From: Harringtonia aguacate
Lineage: Eukaryota > Ascomycota > Sordariomycetes > Ophiostomatales > Ophiostomataceae
Length of the DNA stretch: 64,000 bases
Direction: 5' to 3'
Assembly (NCBI GenBank): GCA_014183095.1
Contig: JACCPH010000008.1
Coordinates: 426,221-490,220 of the forward strand
Below, piece after piece: positions 58,268 to 64,000 of this stretch. Made by a program: the position numbers and the translations under genes. The notes beneath the pieces were generated by a model. The model ran no database searches. It saw nothing but the letters and a program-made list of their open reading frames with translations, and was not told the origin of the DNA. Every line of letters starts with the position of its first letter. The first letter of the stretch is position 1.

Positions 58268-59705
58268 TGCCGAAAGAATTTCCGCGTCTTGTTGGTAGTA
58301 GTTGTTTGTAGAAAAAAAGAGCGTGGGAGAGAGAAATGTATTTAGAAAATTACGTTGGGAATCATTGCCGTGTTTCTGACTAGACGGAGAGGTGACAGGC
58401 TTAAGAGACGGATAAGGAGAACTTTTGAGGACTTTGTCTCTGCTTTTGGATCAAGTATTAGATGAGACTCAATGGCCGCAAGGTAATAAGTAATGCATCA
58501 AGGTGGGCCGACAATAGATAGCCTGGGCTCTGAATAAGGCAGTATGTGGCATTGAGGAGAATACTCCTGGCCATTGTTTAACTGATGGAGGCCACAAAAA
58601 CTTGCCTTTCAGAAGCCAGTAAACGGGCCGATAAGTACTCGAAAATCAAGAGTGTCAACAATGGTTGTTAGGGAGACTCTCTCGTTTCATCAACATGAGT
58701 AGCATACGAAGGAGCAATAAGATACTTTCTCAGAACAAGATACACGAACACACTCGTCAGTGGCTACGAACCGCGTGGTGGAGACGACAATGGTAAATGT
58801 ATCTTACTGTTGTTGGATGCCCAGAGATTTCATAAAAACGCAGATTATCCCATACTTTTTTTTTAAAAGGGGGCAATCGACGAGGTGTTTTGTAGCTGAC
58901 ATATCATAAGAAGCTCCAGCTTTCTTGACAGCTGCCTCACTTTAAGATCATGTTGGCCAGAAATGTGAGCCAGGATGAGACTTTCGTTTCTGCAGTATAA
59001 CACCGATGCATGGAAGCAAGCCCGATCATGCAAAGGCCACACGTGGAAATTAAAGATAGATGTCCTCGTGCTGTCCCCTGGCTGATTGTCGTCGGAGTTT
59101 GGCTGACATAATTATCTTACAAGACCCATTTTTATCCATCGGCGGCTCATTTACCGTGCTTAACTCCCGAGGCCAGCTAGCGCGGCGGCCAACCCACCCT
59201 TCCACTTGCCGTCTACAACTTCCGCCCTCCGCAGCTTACCGGCTACCTGCGCACCCATTACCGTGTAAAGGTCCCGAAATTTCGGGGGCGGTTGAGTTCC
59301 TTGGCCACCCCTCAATCGTTTACCAAATGCTCTGAGCCATCATCTACCGAGTAGCCATGCCGTGGGGCCACAGGAGCTCCAAGCCTGACGATCGCCTCGG
59401 CGCTCATTGGCGGTGGTGCTCCTGACACTGGCAGTGACAGTGATGGCCGTGAATAAGACCTACTCTCTCTGGGTAGCAAACCCCACATGGCTTCGGAAAT
59501 CAGTGCGCTCTTGTGACATCCGGCTCGTAATCTCGGAGGGAGCGTCCTCTTCCCCGGCCACTCACCAGTAGCATACTACGCTGTCTGGAGCAGTATTTAT
59601 ACACCGAGACCGCCTTCTCTTTCACTGGACCGGTCATATTTTCTCCTACCCAAACCAACCTATCGCACTCTGTATTAGCTTGTGGCATTGGACTAACCGT
59701 CAAAG
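58268..59705. other. Intergenic region upstream of two divergent genes
   Basis: About 1.4 kb with no convincing gene. It contains the promoter of the minus-strand gene ending at 56363 and of the FAD monooxygenase. GTATCTTA words occur at 58718-58725 (minus) and 58799-58807 (plus). A T-run lies at 58857-58864. A 91-codon frame at 59060-59335 has no recognisable content. Confidence 0.5.
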
Positions 59706-61820
59706 ATGGAACGCAACACAGAGCAGCAGCTCTATGATATTGGTGCGGTCTGCCCTTTGCATATTTTTTGACTCGAGTGGGCCGCATACTGATTCCATGT
59801 TTGCAGTTATTATTGGAGCCGGCCCCGTTGGGCTCATGTTGTCGACCATTCTGGCACGATGGGGTTATCGAATCAAGCACATCGACAACAGGGCCGAGCC
59901 TACGGCGACTGGTCGTGCCGATGGCATTCAGCCGAGGTCTCTAGACCTTCTGCGAAACATGGGGCTGAAGTCGGCTATTATGGCCCACAAACCTGCCCGG
60001 GTGTACGAGGTTGCGTTCTGGGACGTGTCTCCGGACGACCAAGGCATCACCCGCACAGGCACATGGGCAAGCTGCCCCAGCTTCATTGATGCTCGGTACC
60101 CGTTTACCACTCTTCTCCACCAAGGACGCATCGAAAGGGTCTTCATATCGGACCTCGAGAAGAATGGCGTTACAATCCAGAGACCCTGGACGATCAAGGG
60201 CTTTCACTCTGACGAGCATCGGAATCCCGACTATCCTGTCGAGGTGCAACTGGAGCACGTCGACGGCCCAGCCGGTGAAACTGTTCGGGCAAAGTATCTG
60301 TTCGGGGGCGAAGGAGCCAGGTCGTTTGTCCGAGACCAGCTTGGAATTAGCATCCGACACAAGGATCCTATCGCCTACGTCTGGGGTGTTATGGATGGCG
60401 TCCTCAAGACAGACTTCCCCGATATCAAGGTAGGAAGGTTCAGCAGTTGGTTTCCGTCCGTCGGCCCACAAGCAGTAACCTGACTTTCTCTTCATCAGAT
60501 GAAATGCACGATCCACTCTCGAGATGGGTCCGTCATGGTAATTCCGCGCGAGGAGAACATGGTGCGACTGTACATCCAGATTGCTTCGTCTACCGACCCG
60601 GACTGGAACCCACGGAAAACGGCAACTGCAGAACAGGTCCAGGCTGCTGCCAAGAAGATATTCCAACCTTACACGCTCGAATGGGAGCACGTCGAGTGGT
60701 ATTCTGTGTATCCGATCGGTCAAGGCATATCAGACCGATACACCCTCGATAATCGCGTCTTTCTTGGCGGCGATGCCTGCCACACGCACAGTGTATGTTC
60801 ATCCATACTCTCCCCGGTCTGAGTTTCCGAGCGCTAGCCTTCTCCACTGACACCGTGTAGCCCAAGGCCGGACAGGGCATGAACACGGCCTTCTTGGATG
60901 CGCAGAACCTGGCCTGGAAGCTGCATTTAGTCGAAAAGGGTTTTGCTGACCGCAGCATCCTCCAAACATACGAGTTCGAGCGGAAGCAGGTGGCGGAAAC
61001 GCTTCTTGCGTTTGATAACAAGTACGCAAAGCTGTTCTCCCAGAAGCCGCCCTCTGCTAGTGCAGTTGAAGCTGCGAGCGCCAGCGGCACCACAGAGGAA
61101 AGAACGGAGAGCGAGTTCGTGCAGGTGTTCAAAGAGGGATGCGAGTTCACCAGCGGCTACGGCGTCTCATACCAGCCGAGCCAGCTTACCTGGTCCCCCG
61201 AGCATCCGACACAGTCTCCGGTTGTTCATCCGAAAGGGTGCAAACTGCGGCCGGGAAGGCTGCTCATCAATGCCGACGTGACTCGTGTCGTGGACGCAAA
61301 TGTCGTCCACCTGGAGCAAGAGACCCCGCTCAATGGGTCCTTCCGTCTCTTTATCTTTGCAGGCAAGCCGTCCACAACAGCCAGGTCGCTCCGCGACCTG
61401 GAGCGTGGCCTGCGTCGGCCGAGCTCATTTTATTCGGCCTACCGACGCTCAGACATAGATGCGGTGTCACACCATGAGAGGCATAACCCGCACAGCCTCT
61501 TCTACACACTCTGTATCATCTTTGCCGGGGCAAGGCATACCATCGAGATCAGCCGCGACGTCCCCGGCCTGCTTGCACACTACCGGGACCATGTGTATGC
61601 GGACGACCGCCAGGACATCCGTGTGCCTAGAGCTCAAGCCGCAGCCCATGTGAAAATGGGTCTCGATGAAGACAAGGGCGGCATCGTCGTTGTGCGGCCG
61701 GATGGCTATGTTGGCATTGTGGTTAGCCTGGTTGAAGGGAGTGCGACGGTCGACGCATTGAACCAATATTTCGGTTCATTTTGTACCAAGGCTCTTGGTC
61801 ATGCCACGGCCGGGCTGTAA
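59706..61820 (+). CDS. FAD-dependent aromatic monooxygenase (phenol 2-monooxygenase family)
   Basis: A 637-aa flavoprotein in four exons: 59706-59742, 59807-60429, 60499-60792 and 60861-61820. The first exon encodes only 12 residues; joining it gives MERNTEQQLYDIVIIGAGPVGL with the FAD-binding GxGxxG. The NADPH/FAD fingerprint appears as GEGARSFVRDQLGI, with Glu where Asp is usual, and the second FAD motif as FLGGDACHTHSPKAGQGMN across the third intron. The C-terminal 180 residues match the thioredoxin-like domain of phenol hydroxylases. Length and domain order fit phenol 2-monooxygenase and related enzymes that hydroxylate phenolic compounds with NADPH and O2. The exact substrate is unknown: fungal relatives serve both aromatic catabolism and secondary metabolism. 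No biosynthetic genes adjoin it, so catabolism is the simpler reading. Confidence 0.92.
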
Positions 61821-62430
61821 TAAAGGGGAGGAAGGGTTTCCACGAGGTTTAACTATCATCATTGTTATTGTTATTATTATTACTCTGATTACACAGTATT
61901 ATATACACAGTGTTCCCGCTTGCGGATAAGATCTTAATATTTGTAGAAACCTTGTATTACTGTTAAATGATGAGTCATCATGAACTGTCCAATGATATCG
62001 TGCGCTTCACTGCTGCTTGCGGGGGCAGTTTGGAAGCGCTGGTGACAATAGCGCCCAGAAAACAAAATGGGATGCAGCCCTGACCAACAAAAGCCAACTA
62101 ACCCCGGACGTCGACGACAGTTGAACCGCAAACGGGCTATGCTGCGTATCCCCAGCACATGGCCATTCAGAACACGATCTCTGCATTACGAGAGCTCGTC
62201 CACACGCTCTTTCGGGCGAGTCAACCCATTGCGCGCGACAACCGCAAAGGAGACGTTTGCGCGTCCCAAACACGAGCAGCGCCGCCTTCCACCCCAGAGG
62301 TGCGTTGATTTCACACGAGAACGGGGAAAGCGTCAGAGAAAGAGAGACCAATCAGTTTCAGATCATTAGGAACTTTTCCGTGCGTGTCTCTCGGCTGATC
62401 GGCTGGGCACGTACCTCCCACACGGCCGCC
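61821..62430. other. Intergenic region with a TTATTATT simple repeat
   Basis: The 610 bp follow the monooxygenase stop. A short TTATTATTATTA simple sequence lies at about 61865-61882. The frame that becomes the next gene is open from 62257 but lacks an ATG before 62431. Nothing else was recognised. Confidence 0.5.
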
Positions 62431-64000
62431 ATGCGGCCTGGGGCTTGGAAGGACTTGCTGCGGAATGGCTTCTCGCTCATTTCCGAGAGGCTTCTCAACC
62501 ATGGTTTGTCCTGTCGGCGACTCTCTTCCTTGTCGATATGCTGCTAATGGCACTCGTCTAGAGTCTGCTGAAGATGTCTCCGAGGTATGCCGCGCCGCCT
62601 CCCACGACCCTCTCGCCGTCGAGCGCATGCGCCCGCCGTCTTTGCCCTCCGCAGGAGCTGCCCCTCCACCCTTTTACAACCAAGACTACGACTTGATCTG
62701 GCGCGAAGACCCGCGCGACTATATCACACTAGGCGGGTTTGAGTCAGTCGCCTCGCTGCTTCGCGCATGGAAGGACGACCTCGAAGCCGGCAACGTCACT
62801 CGCTGCCAACATACCACACCGATCGTCCGGCGCTTCGACGACGGCTACCATGCCGAGACCCGCCTCTCTGCCGTCGCCCACAATATGATGCTGGAGTGCT
62901 TCGGCTACAACACAGAGCAAGCATGGCAAGACACGGTGATGAAACTGTTGCAGATGATCGAGGCCACCGAGGCTTGGCTGTCCATCTTTTATTCCCCAGG
63001 GAACTTCGATATCATGAAATCCAGTGGCGTTGTTCAGTTCGAAGACCTCAGCGGGCCTATTCACCAGTATTGGAACAACAGCTGTGGACTTTGCGAAGTG
63101 GGCGATTTCCTTGCCTTTGCCATCCTGCAGACGGAACAATGGGGACATCCTGGCATGCGGCTATCGCAAATTTCCCTGATGAAGATTCTCGTGGACTTGG
63201 AGGCCTTTCATCGGCAACAACCAGTACTGAGCTTCGTCCGTGTCGAGAAGGAGGATCATCCGCCTGGGTACCTGTACAATGACGACAGCGATGGCACACT
63301 CGAGTCCCTGACGGCCACGCAGCTGCGGGATATCTGGCATCACGGAAAACTTAGGCCTTTGGAAATTGGTGCTGGACAGCCACCAAAGCCATATTGCCGG
63401 ATATATGGTGATGATTCCCAGGCTCTGCAGCCACAGGATGCCAACCGTCGCGCAAGGATTGTCAGCGCGGCCGCAGCCTCGATCAAGGCAGCTCGGCGAT
63501 CGACACACGGTAGCCAAGCTCTCCTTATCCCGCCTTCACAACCACTTCTCTACGCAAAATATCGCAGGTCATCAGACGCCAGCATTGGCATAAGGCACAG
63601 GTGTGAAACTCCACCCAGTCTCAGGGAATATCAGATACCGGCAAAGCGGAGGGCGGCTGGTTCCACTCCAGATCCAAGGCTCGGAAAACGTGGGCGTTTT
63701 GCATTCTACAAAGCTCCCCATGGCCAGAAAGAGCGTCAGACTGAACGAACAAGAGAGGCGGCAGCGGCAGCGGCAACCATTCCATTACCCCCATCACCTA
63801 CTGTGACAGAACCAACATCAGAGGAGGATGAAGGGGCTATGACCACCACTGTCGAAGGACGAATGCGGTATCGGCTGCCGTGGACTGATATTTTCCCCGA
63901 AGACAGTGACGAGGATGCACCACAGCTGAGAATCAGCGCAGCCAAGGCCGAAGAGCTCCGCCTGATTGTAGAACAGAAGCGTGCGGCCCAGGAAGCTGCA
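62431..64000 (+). CDS. Unrecognised protein, 5' part, cut by the right window edge
   Basis: A first exon 62431-62503 (MRPGAWKDLLRNGFSLISER) is joined through a 58-bp intron with a GCTAAT branch site to an exon open from 62562 to the last base. This gives at least 504 aa with no stop. Residues about 60-300 look folded (YDLIWREDPRDYITLGGFES, AVAHNMMLECFGYNTEQAW, SLMKILVDLEAFHRQQ). The rest is basic and disordered, with an Ala run and an acidic patch, ending in a probable coiled coil (AAKAEELRLIVEQKRAAQEA). I do not recognise the folded part. A basic linker plus coiled coil of this kind precedes the Ulp1-type SUMO protease domain in some fungal proteins, but that is a weak analogy and the needed part is outside the window. 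Confidence 0.7.

Noticed and set aside
52060..61820. A secondary-metabolite cluster containing the MFS transporter and the FAD monooxygenase
   Set aside because: They are 6 kb apart with unrelated genes between, and no polyketide synthase, peptide synthetase, terpene cyclase or cluster regulator is present.

Overview
The window is nuclear DNA of a filamentous ascomycete, most likely a Sordariomycete. The evidence is genes broken by many short introns (about 50-120 bp) with GT-AG borders and CTAAC/CTGAC-type branch sites, CT-rich leaders, a five-domain AROM gene, and an AT-rich block next to a transposon end that looks mutated by a repeat-directed process such as RIP. All exon structures below were built by hand, by joining reading frames at splice signals so that the protein stays continuous and every codon phase closes. 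They are models, not transcripts.

Layout. Positions 1-221 hold the N-terminus of a pogo/Tigger-like transposase that leaves the window on the left, followed by its terminal repeats (279-312). About 317-6515 is extremely AT-rich and has no believable gene. A short repeat-bearing transition (6516-7308) leads into normal gene-rich DNA. Then come: AROM pentafunctional shikimate enzyme (+, 7309-12127); an Rpn4-like C2H2 transcription factor (-, 13707-16025) with a perfect PACE-type site in its own promoter; a 13-exon neurofibromin/Ira-type RasGAP (-, 18949-27504); the 5'-3' exoribonuclease Rat1 (-, 28175-31382); the vesicle tether Uso1 (+, 32165-35323); a PRMT3-type arginine methyltransferase (+, 35573-37495); an OPT-family transporter (-, 37627-40108); NMN adenylyltransferase (+, 40826-42094); a Pps1-type dual-specificity phosphatase (+, 43677-45864); Atg18 (-, 46520-48146); a tRNA wybutosine protein Ppm2/TYW4 carrying a C-terminal JmjC domain (+, 48519-52031); an MFS transporter (-, 52060-53699); a glycine-zipper protein (+, 55029-55985); an uncharacterised basic protein (-, 56363-58267); a phenol-hydroxylase-like FAD monooxygenase (+, 59706-61820); and an unrecognised protein cut by the right edge (+, 62431-64000).

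Most genes are unrelated housekeeping functions (aromatic amino acids, Ras signalling, RNA decay, secretion, NAD synthesis, autophagy, tRNA modification). There is no operon and no convincing secondary-metabolite cluster. The observations most worth following are the PACE site at the Rpn4-like gene, the methyltransferase-kelch-JmjC fusion, the cytosine context of the AT-rich block, a 9-mer GTATCTTAC that recurs only between genes, a likely GC-AG intron, three microexons, a 26-G homopolymer in a RasGAP intron, and a 2.8 kb pyrimidine-rich stretch without a gene. No tRNA, rRNA or CRISPR array was seen.
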